DNA of 64,000 bases from the NCBI GenBank assembly GCA_013399855.1, contig VXAY01000768.1, positions 558,001 to 622,000 on the forward strand, in the 5' to 3' direction. Under the pieces are notes generated by a model. That model did not search any database and was not told the DNA's origin. It worked only from the letters and a program-made list of their open reading frames with translations. Shown here in pieces: positions 38,885 to 49,484 of the stretch. The DNA comes from Oxyruncus cristatus. Lineage: Eukaryota > Chordata > Aves > Passeriformes > Cotingidae. The number at the start of each line of letters is the position of its first letter. Position 1 is the first letter of the stretch. Position numbers and translations under genes: made by a program.

Positions 38885-38923
<39 letters not shown>
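38858..38923. repeat. Two-phase tetranucleotide microsatellite (ATGA)n-(ATAA)n
   Basis: About six ATGA units change cleanly into about ten ATAA units. The junction at about 38883 differs by a single G/A change per unit, so one array probably arose from the other. The antisense translation (IYLFIYLF) is an artefact. Confidence 0.9.
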
Positions 38924-39122
38924 GACAAAGAAAAGGCAAGAAAAAAAATCCCACAGCTTTTTAAAAGCACAAATAGATATGGAATTGGAAGCTATAGACA
39001 AGCCGCTGCCTATGAACCTTAATATTTTCTCTGTGTACTAAGAGTGCACAAAAAAACTAGGAATTCTTTTATTCACCTTATAACCGAAGACAGTTATTCA
39101 TGTTACAGATGCCATAGGCTAC

Positions 39123-39664
39123 AGTGTTCGTTTCAGTTGGGATAGTTTTCTTCACAGTGGCTAGTGTGGGGCTGTGTTTTGGGTTTGTGCTGAGCACAAG
39201 GTTGATAATACAGAGTTGTTTTTGTTATTGCTGAGCAGTGTTTACACAGAGCCAAGGCCTTTTCTGCTTTTCATACTGCCATGCTGGCAAGGAAGTTATG
39301 GGTGCATGGGAGACTGGGACCAGACACAGGCAGGACAGGTGATCCAAACTGATCAAAGGGATATTTCAGACCATGTGACATCATGCTCAGTAAATAAAGA
39401 GCGGGGGGAGAAGAATGAGGAACATTTGGAGTGATGGCCTTTGTCTTCACAAGTAACCATTACACGTGATGGGAAGTGGTGAATCAATTCTTTGTTTTGC
39501 TTTGCTTGTGTGCGTGGCTTTTGCTTTCCATATTAAACTGTCTTTATATCAACCCACGAGTTTTCCAGCTTTTACCCTTACAATTCTCTCTCCAGTCCTG
39601 CTGGTAGGGGAGTGATTGAGCGTCTGTGTGGTGTTTGGTTTCCAGCTGGGGTGAAACCACAACA
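39123..39664 (+). mobile_element. Solo LTR, intact borders, family of 15 kb and 52.7 kb
   Basis: This 542-bp LTR is flanked by a perfect 5-bp duplication GCTAC (39118-39122 and 39665-39669). It has U3 with TGACATCA (39376-39383), a TATA-like TAAATAAAG (39391-39399) and a GC-rich leader. It ends GAAACCACAACA, and the first base is A where the family has T. No gag, pol or env remains. The 86-codon frame in it is not a gene. Confidence 0.9.
39376..39383 (+). promoter_or_regulatory. CRE-like site in LTR U3 (TGACATCA)
   Basis: The site lies just upstream of the TATA-like box and matches the position of TGATGTCA in the minus-strand sister LTR. It is probably a decayed TGACGTCA site for CREB/ATF factors. 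Confidence 0.5.
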
Positions 39665-39669
39665 GCTAC

Positions 39670-40618
39670 CCAAATAAAAGAAGTCCTAGATGGAGAATTG
39701 TGTTTGAAATTACCACCCAGTAATCAAGTAATTGCAGTGTCTACTACAGAGGCAATCTCCAGATGGAACTCTTAGCAGTAAACATCTCAAAATTCTCACC
39801 GTCAGGGTCCAGTCCAAAGCAGGGCTGATTGTTCTTGTTTGTTTTCTTTGTTGTTCACTGATAAAGGAAATCTAGCGTTTTCATCCCTGATTTTGATACT
39901 GTTGCTCATCCAGTACTACTACATCTAAAGGAAACTACAAAGATGAAAATAAACACCTTCCAGTGATTCGGATTGCTCTTCTCAGGTTGGATAAAATTTT
40001 GCATTAAGCAAAAATGCTCCTTTCAATCCAGACTTCTTATTTAAAGGAGCTTTTTAACATTTTTATCATGATACTTGAAGCTGAAATATTTTCCTTATGC
40101 CTTTGTATCATACTAGAGATCGACCTTAATTGCTACTCATCACTTCATGCCTACTACTTGCTTGAAGTTATTTAATTAGCTGACTCACTCATACACAGAG
40201 GTGAGCCTTCAAGGTGCAAGAAAAACAAGTTGGAGCACAGGACATATGCTGTAATCCTGAATTTATAAATCACGCTCACCGAAGATACCTGTTGCTAGCT
40301 AGTCTTCTTGAAATTTTGTGGAACTCCATTATTTTAATAGAAGTAAACTCTTCTATTTATAGCTTCTAAAATAAACATCATAGTTACCAAATATGTAAGA
40401 AATTAAGGTGAGTTATCCAATCAGCTATGAACACTAAAAAAACTGTGACTAGTGACTTTTATCATCCTTAATGCTTCTTCATTTCTGTTCACAGCTAGCT
40501 GTTATGGCCTTTTTTTACCTCAAATCCTCTTATTCTCTCCTATGTATTCACTAAGTGTTTATTAACTCAAGCAAGATAACAACTGCTTCCACAGGCAAAT
40601 GAAAGACATTTTCCATGT
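39670..40618. other. AT-rich single-copy DNA
   Basis: No gene or mobile element was recognised between the LTR and the nested CR1 pair. Confidence 0.55.
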
Positions 40619-41352
40619 CACAGAATCACAGAATATGCTGAGTTGGAAGGGACCTGCACTCAGTATTGGTGAGGCCACACCTGGGTTGCTGTGTCCAGTT
40701 CTGGGCCCCTCAGTTCAGGAGGGATATTGAGGTGCTGGAGTAGGTGCAGAGAAGAGCAACCAGGCTGGTGAAGGGACTTGAGCACAAGTCCTATGAGGAG
40801 AGGCTGAGGGAGCTGGGGTTGTTTAGCCTGGAGAAGAGGAGGTTCAGGGGAGACCTCATCGCTCTCTACAACTATCTGAAAGGTTATAATCAGGTGGGGG
40901 TTGGTCTCTTCTCCCAGGCAACCAGCAGTAAGACAAGAGGACGTGGTCTTAAGCTCTACCAGGGCAGGTTTAGGTTAGATATTGGGAAGAAATTCTTTAC
41001 AAAGCGAGTAATCAGCCAGCCACTGGAATGGGCTGCCCAGAGAGGTGGTGGTTTCTCCGTCCCTGGAAGTTTTTAAGATGATACTGGATATGGCACTTAG
41101 TTCCACAGTCTAGTAACCACAGTGGGGTTGGATCAAGGGTTGGACTTGATGATCTCCGAGGTCCTTTCCAACCCCTCTGATTCTGTGGTTCTGTGACCTA
41201 TAAGAATCACAGAGTCCAGCTCCTGGCCCTGCACAGGACCATCCCCAAGAGTCACACCATGTGCCTGAGAGTATCATCCAAACGCTTCTTGAACTCTGTC
41301 AGGCTTGATGCTGTGACCCCTGTTCTGGGGAGCATGTTCCAGTGTCCAATAT
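40619..41352 (-). mobile_element. CR1 (outer copy), split by a second CR1
   Basis: The antisense CR1 tail and first bases (40619-40655) stop at GGGACCT. The next part of the same element (AGAGTCCAGCTCCTGGCCCT) resumes at about 41200 and runs to about 41352. Joining the two parts gives the usual order of this CR1 3' end. The interruption is the plus-strand CR1 at 40656-41194. Confidence 0.88.
40656..41194 (+). mobile_element. CR1 (inner copy), inserted in the outer CR1
   Basis: This sense CR1 is truncated at its 5' end in the reverse-transcriptase frame and complete at its 3' end (TGATTCTGTGGTTCTGTG). GACCT occurs at both borders (40651-40655 and 41195-41199). A 110-codon frame (40744-41076) keeps the [13 protein letters not shown] block and the FSLEKRR block of the reverse-transcriptase C-terminus, among the least damaged in the window. 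It must be younger than its host copy. Confidence 0.9.
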
Positions 41353-41449
41353 GTCTGTTGATTTACTGCATAAATTGCAGTATGAAGTGTACCTTTCAAC
41401 TGAAACTTTTAATTTATTCTCACCTGAATTTTGGGCATGTTAATAACGA

Positions 41450-41830
41450 AACACAGAGAGTAGGGCTGGAGAAGGTACAGAAGGACAATTAAAACCTTGA
41501 AAAGGACAAAGCAGTTGCCTTACAGGGAGACACTGAAAAGTTTCAGACCTTTCAATCTGTGAATGAGAAGTCCGATGAGAGACTGAGGCTGATAAAATCA
41601 TGAGTGTAATGGAAAAAGAGAGAAACAATCTATTACCAAATCTCAATAAAACTACTAAGAAATTGTTTTAAACCAGATAACAAGTTTTTCTTAAAGAAGG
41701 GAATAGCTTTGGGTTAGCAACTGGTTGCTGCAGGAAATAGTAGAAGCTGATGAAGTTTAAAAAATTCAATAAAAATTCATGCACAATGGATCCATTAAAA
41801 GGTACTAAACGGAACAGGCAGCTACCCTAA
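41450..41830 (+). mobile_element. Ancient, highly diverged CR1 relic
   Basis: The order of blocks matches an old amniote CR1/L3-like group. GGAGAAGGTACAGAAGGA is followed by TGAAAAGTTTCAGACC, ATAAAATCATGAGTG, GTTTTAAACCAGATAA, and a region like AATTCATGCACAATGGATCC. Many indels and substitutions separate it from the young copies. The relic predates the other CR1s here and probably the bird radiation. This is my own reading of the pattern; no alignment was run. Confidence 0.6.
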
Positions 41831-44800
41831 TTCAACAGTTGTGGATCCTGGGGTGCTATGGGGAAAACGCTGCTCTGTTCATGTGGTTTAAACCAAATGA
41901 GAATCAAAGTCATCTATTGATTTACCAATTATATGTAATTAACCAGCAACCACTGAACAGTCAAGATCAATCACAACAATACAACAGATAAACCACAACA
42001 CTGTGTACCTATAAAATGCATTTATGTTCCTTACATCACACGCTGGGACTAGATAGAAGTTTATACTTCTTCTTAGCAGAAGAGGCAGCTGATTAAAGAA
42101 AATTCAAAGCTGAATGTTCTAACTAGATTTTTTAAAATTTTGTTATTGAGGAATCTGCACTGTCATAAGTAGTTTTTCATCCTGGCATGCCAAAAGTGCA
42201 TATTAAAGCTTAGGAATCCATCTGAAAAATCAGTAATGTTCTATTTTAGATTGGACATTCAGGTTTTTTTACCATGGCATATCTTTAAAAACATAAGTAA
42301 TCAACAATTAAGATACATTTAATTAAAATCATCTCAACAAATAATTTTAAATAGACAGATTTAGCTTAGAAAGTCTAAGCCATTAAAAACATTAAAAAGG
42401 TAAAGTACTTTTAAATGGTAACCAAAACTGTTTATCTTCAGGTTGCAGCAAAAATATATGCAAAAGTTAATGCATATGGCATGAAATAAAAAGTTTCAAA
42501 ACTTCAAAGATATTGATCCTATCTTCTTCTAATTTTTTTTTAATTTTGTCACTGTGATTTAATTTGGAATTTATAGCACTAGCTACTTTGCTGTATTCAC
42601 AATATGAAAAGAGAGCAAGATGTAAAATTGTGTCAGCTTTTGTATCCCAAAAACAAATAAGTAAGTTTTCAGACTTTTATAAAGCAAAAACACATGAAAA
42701 TGAGCCTTAGAACATGGAACAAGACCTGGAACTGCAAAAGGAAATACTCAGTGGAAAATTTTAATAAACTGATAAACCAATTGCACTATGGTGTGATGAA
42801 AGGCAGAACTCACAGAAAACAGTGCATCTTTGATTTCAAATCTGTTAAAATCAATGACAGTGCTCCCAATGAAATCAATCGGAATCTGGCAGATTTATGT
42901 AATGAAACAACCTTCTAGGTGTAAAAGAGCATCTAAATTCCAAAGTCCTATATAAGGCTTCTAATCAGACTTCATTTTTATGATTGAAAACTGCAACTAA
43001 GAAAATCACTATGTCATAATAGTACCAATACAGAAAGAACAGAAATTCCAGTTTTCACTTTCACATTTTTAATGAAAAAATGTGTTTCATAACTATTATG
43101 TACAATAATATTTACACTAAAGAACCCATTATCACGGAGAAAAAATTGAGGACTTGATCTACAAGCAACTCTTCCCAAGCCTTCCCAGTAGTTACAGATT
43201 GCACCCTATTATAAAGACCTGTCAGTCTTGCAAGTCTTTTGTATTTCAACCCCTTGTAAATAATAAAAATTGTTTTTGTCTCCTTATATTTTATTATTCT
43301 TTTGGCCAACTCAACTTCCTTCCTCTCCTTTTCCCTCCCCTCTACAGTATTTTTGCATTGGATATAGCCAAAAAATGGAAAATGGGATTGCCCATAAAAC
43401 AGTGGTTACAAAAAAGCACATATGTTTGTTTTAAAGCATCATTCACCCTCCAAAACTTAAGTACCTCCCAAGTCTAGGGAGAAATTTATTTTTAAAAAAT
43501 CCCTCCTTTTGTGAATATTTAGAGTATCATTCCCTCCAAACCCCAAATTTCTCCTGTGTTCAGGAGAAATCTGATTTGGTTTTACATATATCTTTGTTTT
43601 ATGGTTTATGGAAATTCAAATGTTAAAGATTTTACTATCTTAGTGTTTTGCTAGACTGCAAAAGGAAATCTAACATTTCTGAAACAAGAAAGGATTTGGC
43701 TTCTCAATGGCATAGGCAGCAACTGCTTCAAGGCCCCAGAAAACTTTGAAATCCTGTCATTAAAAAGAGGAAAATAGATCTGACCTCTTCTTTTTATCTC
43801 ATATAGTGCAACGTAGATCTTTTAAATACATACATGTCAATTTTATTTTCTTAATGCTTGAAGTAGACTGAATGATGCAGATTTTTCTTTGATTGTGAGA
43901 AGCTGAAATTGCTTTAAAATACTGGATTTTTAAATGTAGGTGGTAATAAAAAAACATAATATGATAATGAAAGCTAAGATTAAAATGGAATTAGTTAGGT
44001 TTGTTATAGCCAATACGAAAGAGTCCATGCTGCATTTTAAAACAAACTAAGCCTCATGTTTACTTCAGAGGATCCTTATTTCACAGAAAACAAAAGGAAA
44101 GCATGGTCACAAATTACTTACAAAGAAATTAAATAAAAAGTAAATAATAAAAAAAAAAGGAAAACCCCATGAAAGTTGTAAGAAAGACAAGATTTACATA
44201 AATGCAAGAACTGTACCGATACTGTAAATTTGTAGATATTTCTTCACCCAGGAGGAACTTATTCTTCCCAAAGTGGGAGATGGTGGCCATCAAACCGGTA
44301 ATGCTTTCAGAGGCTGATGGCTGGCAAGCTATGAATAACTGCATCTCCCTCTGCAACTACCTGTCCCCATAGACAGTTATTTAGCACAGAGGGATAGAGA
44401 GTTAGACAGGAGTATTTGAGGTATTTTGGTATCCCACCAAAGTAAAGTGTCTGTCCCTAAGCATGTGCGGGAATTCCAGGGTTCAGGTACTTTGCCTTCA
44501 CTGCTCCAGCCCCCAGTAAGAGACTTCCCAGAGAAAGCAGAGAAAACAGTAGTGCCAAGAGCAGTCTCCCCAGCCTGAACTCACAGAGCAGGTCTTGGAT
44601 GCATCACCTCCCCAGTCTGAGCTCCAGACTTACCATTCAACAGGTATCTCCAGAGACAAGCAAATACCAATGTTAAATAAGAAAGCAAATGCCCTCTTGC
44701 ACAACACCAGATGTGTTTCCTCCAGGTAACAGTGACATGTAACGCTCCAGTGACGTGTATTTTGAGGAATACATTTTCTCTGCTATTTCCCTTAGCCTAT

Positions 44801-45011
44801 GTGATGGACCTGCTGCTAAACATTGTTGCCAGAGCAACTTGCCCAATGCTCATTTTGGCTGAAATTTGAGTCTCTTTAAGACTGAGATTCACAACATGAG
44901 TATAATCTGTCCTGTGAAAAGAGTAAAATGACACATTTCATGTTACAATTGGCTCATTGCACATTTCCAGGTGCTGGCATAGCTGAGAACATTGACTTGA
45001 CTGGAAGGATT
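41831..45011. other. AT-rich single-copy DNA with one GC-richer patch
   Basis: No gene was recognised. The patch at about 44390-44680 is richer in GC and may be an old, unclassified repeat. Frames of 65-107 codons near 42694, 43112 and 43154 have no domain or context. Confidence 0.5.
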
Positions 45012-45328
45012 GCAGAATCACAGAATATGCTGAGTTGGAAGAGACCCACAAGGATCATTGTGTTCAGCTCATGCACAGGACCACTCCCAAGAGTCACACT
45101 ATGTGCCTGAGAGTATCATCCAAATTCTTCTTGAACTCTGGTAGGCTTGGTGCTGTGACCACTGTCCTGGGGAGCCTGTTGCAGCACCCAACCACCGTTT
45201 GGGTGAAGAACCTTTTTCTAATATCCAGTCTAAACCTTCCCTGACAAAACTTGAGGCCATTGCTTTGGGTCTGTCACTCGTCACCAGAGAGATCAGTACC
45301 TGCCCCTCTTCTTCCCCTCACAAAGGAA
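45012..45328 (-). mobile_element. CR1 3' fragment
   Basis: The antisense tail (GCAGAATCACAGAATATGCTG) is followed by the 3' UTR and the last part of the reverse-transcriptase region, ending near CCCCTCACAAAGG. This is the same subfamily as the copies at 5960 and 40619. Confidence 0.92.
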
Positions 45329-45444
45329 AAAAAACATTCATAAATCTTTTTTTTTTCATATTTTCTGAATTTTCATAGTCATTAAATGTCTGGTAACTTC
45401 AGAAATGTAAGCTGATCAGGAAGAACTAGGGAGAACAAGTGTTC

Positions 45445-45552
45445 AAAACCAGTTTGAAAGGGGCTTTGAGCAACCTGGTCTAGTGGAAGTTGTCTCTGTC
45501 CATAGCAGGGGAGCTGAGGTCCCTTCCAACCCAAACCTTCTATGATTCTGTG
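45445..45552 (+). mobile_element. CR1 3' terminal fragment, sense
   Basis: Only the last ~108 bases of a CR1 are present: GGGGCTTTGAGCAACCTGGT through CTTCTATGATTCTGTG. It lies about 115 bp from an oppositely oriented CR1, with the 3' ends pointing away from each other. Confidence 0.88.
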
Positions 45553-48500
45553 AAAAGAATGACAACAACCACAACTCATATGTTGACAGTTTCATCCCCT
45601 TTTCCACACTATTTTCTTGCTTTTTCACAGGAGGGGCAGAGAAGAGGGGCTTTTTCCTAAGCTGGATGTCTGAATAAACACCAAAGAGACCATTGTAAAA
45701 GAGCAATAGCTTCCTTATTGTGTATACTACAGTGGTCACACTTTTGCATTCCAAAATACTTCCTTAAGACTTCTGCTCCAGGATGGTATTGATGGTTAAC
45801 AGATTTGCTCAACAAATCAGGCTTGGTTGCACCCGGTGCTTGTACCTCAGTTGCTTGCAACATTGTCTTCCACCTGGATACCTATAGGTAGCTTCCCAGC
45901 ACACAGGAAGGGATTTTTTGCTCGTGCTGGGGAAACTGAAGGGCACCAGGATGGTCCTTGGGGTGCTCAGGGTGTTCAGGGTGAGTGTTTCAGAGCAGAA
46001 CTGTCAGCTATGGGTGCTGGTCAGGAAGCTGGATGGAGATACTCTACATGAATCTCCATGAGCTAAGCAAAAGCAGCACTAGTGCACCAGGGAGAGTCCC
46101 AGCTCTTCTTTCCCCAAGTACTGGATTCCTCCTTTGACACCTGACAGTCTGTAGGGAATATGCTCCCTCCTTTTGTTGATATTTTCTGACACCAAAGGAG
46201 AGGAGACCCCTGTGCAAATGTCAGGACCACACTATGGGTTTGGGACCAAAATGCTGTGCATCAGAAAGAAAAAGTGTCAAAATTTCATTTAAAAGCTGGT
46301 TTTCTGCTGATTCTTTTTCTGCATAAATTATTATTCTGAAGATCTTGATGCTTATTTTCTACTTAATTTCTGCATGAATAAAGGATTCTCTGTACACATT
46401 CTCAGGAGTATTTTAGAGAAAGTCAGATTGAAAATATTTAATGCAGTGGATTTCTAGGAGTGCCTCATTAGAAAGAGCAATACTAATTTTATATTAAAAA
46501 TTAATTTACTTCTGTTTGACTTAAAACTCAGGATAAATACAGTCTCAGATTTTTCTCTTGAGGCACAACAGAAGTTAAATCGTTACTGAACAAATTTGGT
46601 GTGATGCAACTTACTGCCTTTCCCTTGTGGTAGTCCACAGTTTGAGTTGTTATCAAATGATTAGGTGGCACAAGGACACTAGTACCACTTACGAAACCAA
46701 GGTATTATTAATGCTGCTTAGCAGCACTCACATGTTCAGAAGAGGTAACAAGATGGCCAGGGCCTGGCCAGCATTGCAGGGCGGGACTGGGTCTCAGAAG
46801 CGGCTTCTGCCAAAACCTGTCTTGGCTCCCCCTCAACTGTCACCAGAAGTCCCCACCTGACAATGTTTCACTGCAGGGCCTGAGAGTAGGTTTAAGCAGC
46901 AGCAGCAAAGTGTTCAGGCATGGTCCAAAGGCTATATCAGATAGCTCCTGCATGAAAGAAATCCATATTTGAGTAGATGCATCAAAGAAAACCAAGATGG
47001 ATGTTCACGGAAGGTCTAGGAAACTCTCCTCAACTTTAACAAGAAAGTCACAATAAGAGAAGAAAGGGGCTGAGTCTCTTAGTGTCCAGCAGGCAGCCAA
47101 AACTATTCTAATTCTTTATTTTCCCTTTCTAATATGTCATGTTTCTCTTCTTCCATGTACAGTGTTCTATTTTTATGCAGTGCTTCCACGGTTTGGCAAG
47201 TGATCTGAGAAAAATAGGAATAGCATGTTAAAATTGAGATTACATATTGCTGGGGCAGCATCCTCCTGAAGCAGTTATAGTGTGCCTCACTAGAGCAGCT
47301 TTTAGGAGCACCGATAGAAAGGGATTGTCACTAAGGATGATCTCAGGATTTGCAGTTTTTCTGTTTAGCAGTTACCATAATTATAAGTTTAACTACATAT
47401 CTTACAGAATTGCTAACATCACTGTGTTAGCATGTTATTATTCTGACTAATCTTTCATTTCAATTGCAATAGATCTCAGGAGCCCAGCTGTGGGAGACCA
47501 TTATGCAAAGCATGGACAGACTTGCAAAAAGAATTGGCCTGTGTACTGAGGTATTTAAAGCTTGAGACATGGCAGTAGAAATTCCTTTTTAGGAAACAAT
47601 TATATGTCTCTTGCAATACACTCCAAACACACAAAAAATAGTATTTTTAAAATTATTGGAAATTTTTAGCATTCTAGGCTAAGAACCACATTTTTAGAAG
47701 TGCTGCATACTTGTACATGTATGTCTATTAAAATGCACACATATCTGCCCTTCTACAAATACTTATTGAAGTAATTTTTCTCCTTGTTTTCTGTTGTCAA
47801 TAGTGCTATAAGAGATTTTTCAAAATCTTAATGCACCTATTGTTTCCTCTGTCATGCATGAATAATACAGATTTTCCAAACTCTAAATGAAATTACAGTC
47901 TGCTACAATGTGTTGGATAGTGCCAAGTGCATATAGCAAATTAGATAATCCATCCCCTCGAGTCCGAATTGGTTTGGTCACTTTGGAAACGTGTCTTAAA
48001 AACACAGGAAAGGCTGCATAGTTTGGTATAAACTGGAAAACATAAAACATTTATAAACTGCAAAATGAAAAAAAAACCAAGTTATGGCATTTTTCAGTGC
48101 CTTAAAACCATACCTCTTTCTGAAAGTATTTTTCACAAATTTTTGACTCACTTTGCCCCCACTTTCAGTAATTTTATGCTCCAGGAATCTAAATAGGAGA
48201 TAATCTTTCTTATATATGAAGAGAAAGAGATTTTTATGAATATCAAACAAGCATAATTTATGCAGCAAGTCTATTAAAAACTCTGTTTGGCACTTTTACT
48301 TGCATTAGTAATATGAGAACTCCATTAAAATGAATTTTCCAAAAATGTCTTGGACCCCAATTCTCTCAACTCATTCCCATAGTTACTTAGTTTTCATTGC
48401 CCAAGGACTGCTAATACACTAGTATTAACAATATCCTCTTTATTACCTTGCATAGAGATACTTCCATGTTCTCTTGTGTGAATATATTTACATTTATTTA

Positions 48501-48882
48501 TACACATATGTACTTTCAAACTCATTTAATTAGATCCTAGACCCTGAAAAATAATTTTTAAAAATCCTAATGACTTCAGCAGGAACCGGAATCTTATTTC
48601 TTTATTCCTGTATTTTACCATCAGTACTTTTAGCCTCAGAACAGCAGATCAGCCTCTTATAAGTTAATAGATAGCCTTTATGGGCTTTACATCTTCTTGC
48701 ATACAACCATGCTCGAGTTTGGCCATACTGGTTCAACTGATTTTTATTCACTCATCTTCATTTGTGATGTTGCATATGTGTCACAGAGGTACATGAAAAC
48801 AACTTCATGCCGACAATAAACTCAGACAAACTTTAATTCTCAACCAAAAACAACGGACAAAAGTAATGAATGAGAGGGGTAA
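45553..48882. other. Mostly single-copy DNA, unclassified GC-richer patches
   Basis: Patches near 45800-46250 and 46730-46870 are GC-richer than the rest and may be decayed repeats. The second contains a 15-bp palindrome GGCCAGGGCCTGGCC (46755-46769). No gene was recognised. Frames of 65-103 codons in 45382-45863 overlap CR1 sequence or each other. Confidence 0.45.
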
Positions 48883-48912
48883 TGTTAAATGTCACTAAAA
48901 TGACATTTAACA
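48883..48912. repeat. Perfect 12-bp inverted repeat
   Basis: TGTTAAATGTCA (48883-48894) and its exact complement TGACATTTAACA (48901-48912) flank a 6-base loop CTAAAA. The pair can form a hairpin on either strand. It is not rho-independent-like in a eukaryotic context and has no clear role. Confidence 0.85.
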
Positions 48913-48926
48913 GGTTCCAGGTTTAG

Positions 48927-49484
48927 TGTTACCAGTCAGGGATATTGTTATTACTTGGACAGGAACAATGGCCCAAAGTGCGCGCACACTCACACACACA
49001 CAGTGGGGTGGCCTCTCAGAGTTAGCCAGAAAATCAGTTAGCTTCACCAAAAGGGTCCTTGAATTGCTCAAGGACATCCAGTAGAAAAGTAGGCACTCAC
49101 CTGCGAGGAGTGGGTGGACACTCAATCTTGGGAAGTTTCCTCGGATGCCATCCCAGACCCCAGAGAAGGCTTCCTATCACTCACGCACTGCTACAAGAAA
49201 CACCACACATGGTTTTTGTCAGGAGCCCCATTTATAACCTGGTGGGTCGGGGCTCATGGTCACACACGGTCACGGCCCAGGGATTTCCCTGACTCTCATT
49301 GGCTGGAGGCCCTTCCTGTTTTCCAGGGCATCCTGCCCTTCTCAGTTGCATCACCAGGGTGGGGCAGGGGGTCACTGTTGTACCTGCTACAGCCATGGTG
49401 AGTTGCTGTAAGGCATGAACGTAAGGGTGTGAAAAACTGGCTTTGGCCGGGTGTCATCTAAGGGAGCGGGGTGCTCCGGCTACA
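48927..49484 (-). mobile_element. Probable solo LTR, minus strand
   Basis: In minus sense this 558-bp block begins TGTAGCCGG and ends CTGGTAACA, an imperfect inverted terminus. A CCAAT box lies at 49298-49302 and a TATA box GTTATAAA at 49231-49238. A dinucleotide CA tract (48979-49002) lies in the U5 side. No target duplication was found, so the outer borders are tentative. There are no internal genes. Confidence 0.62.
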
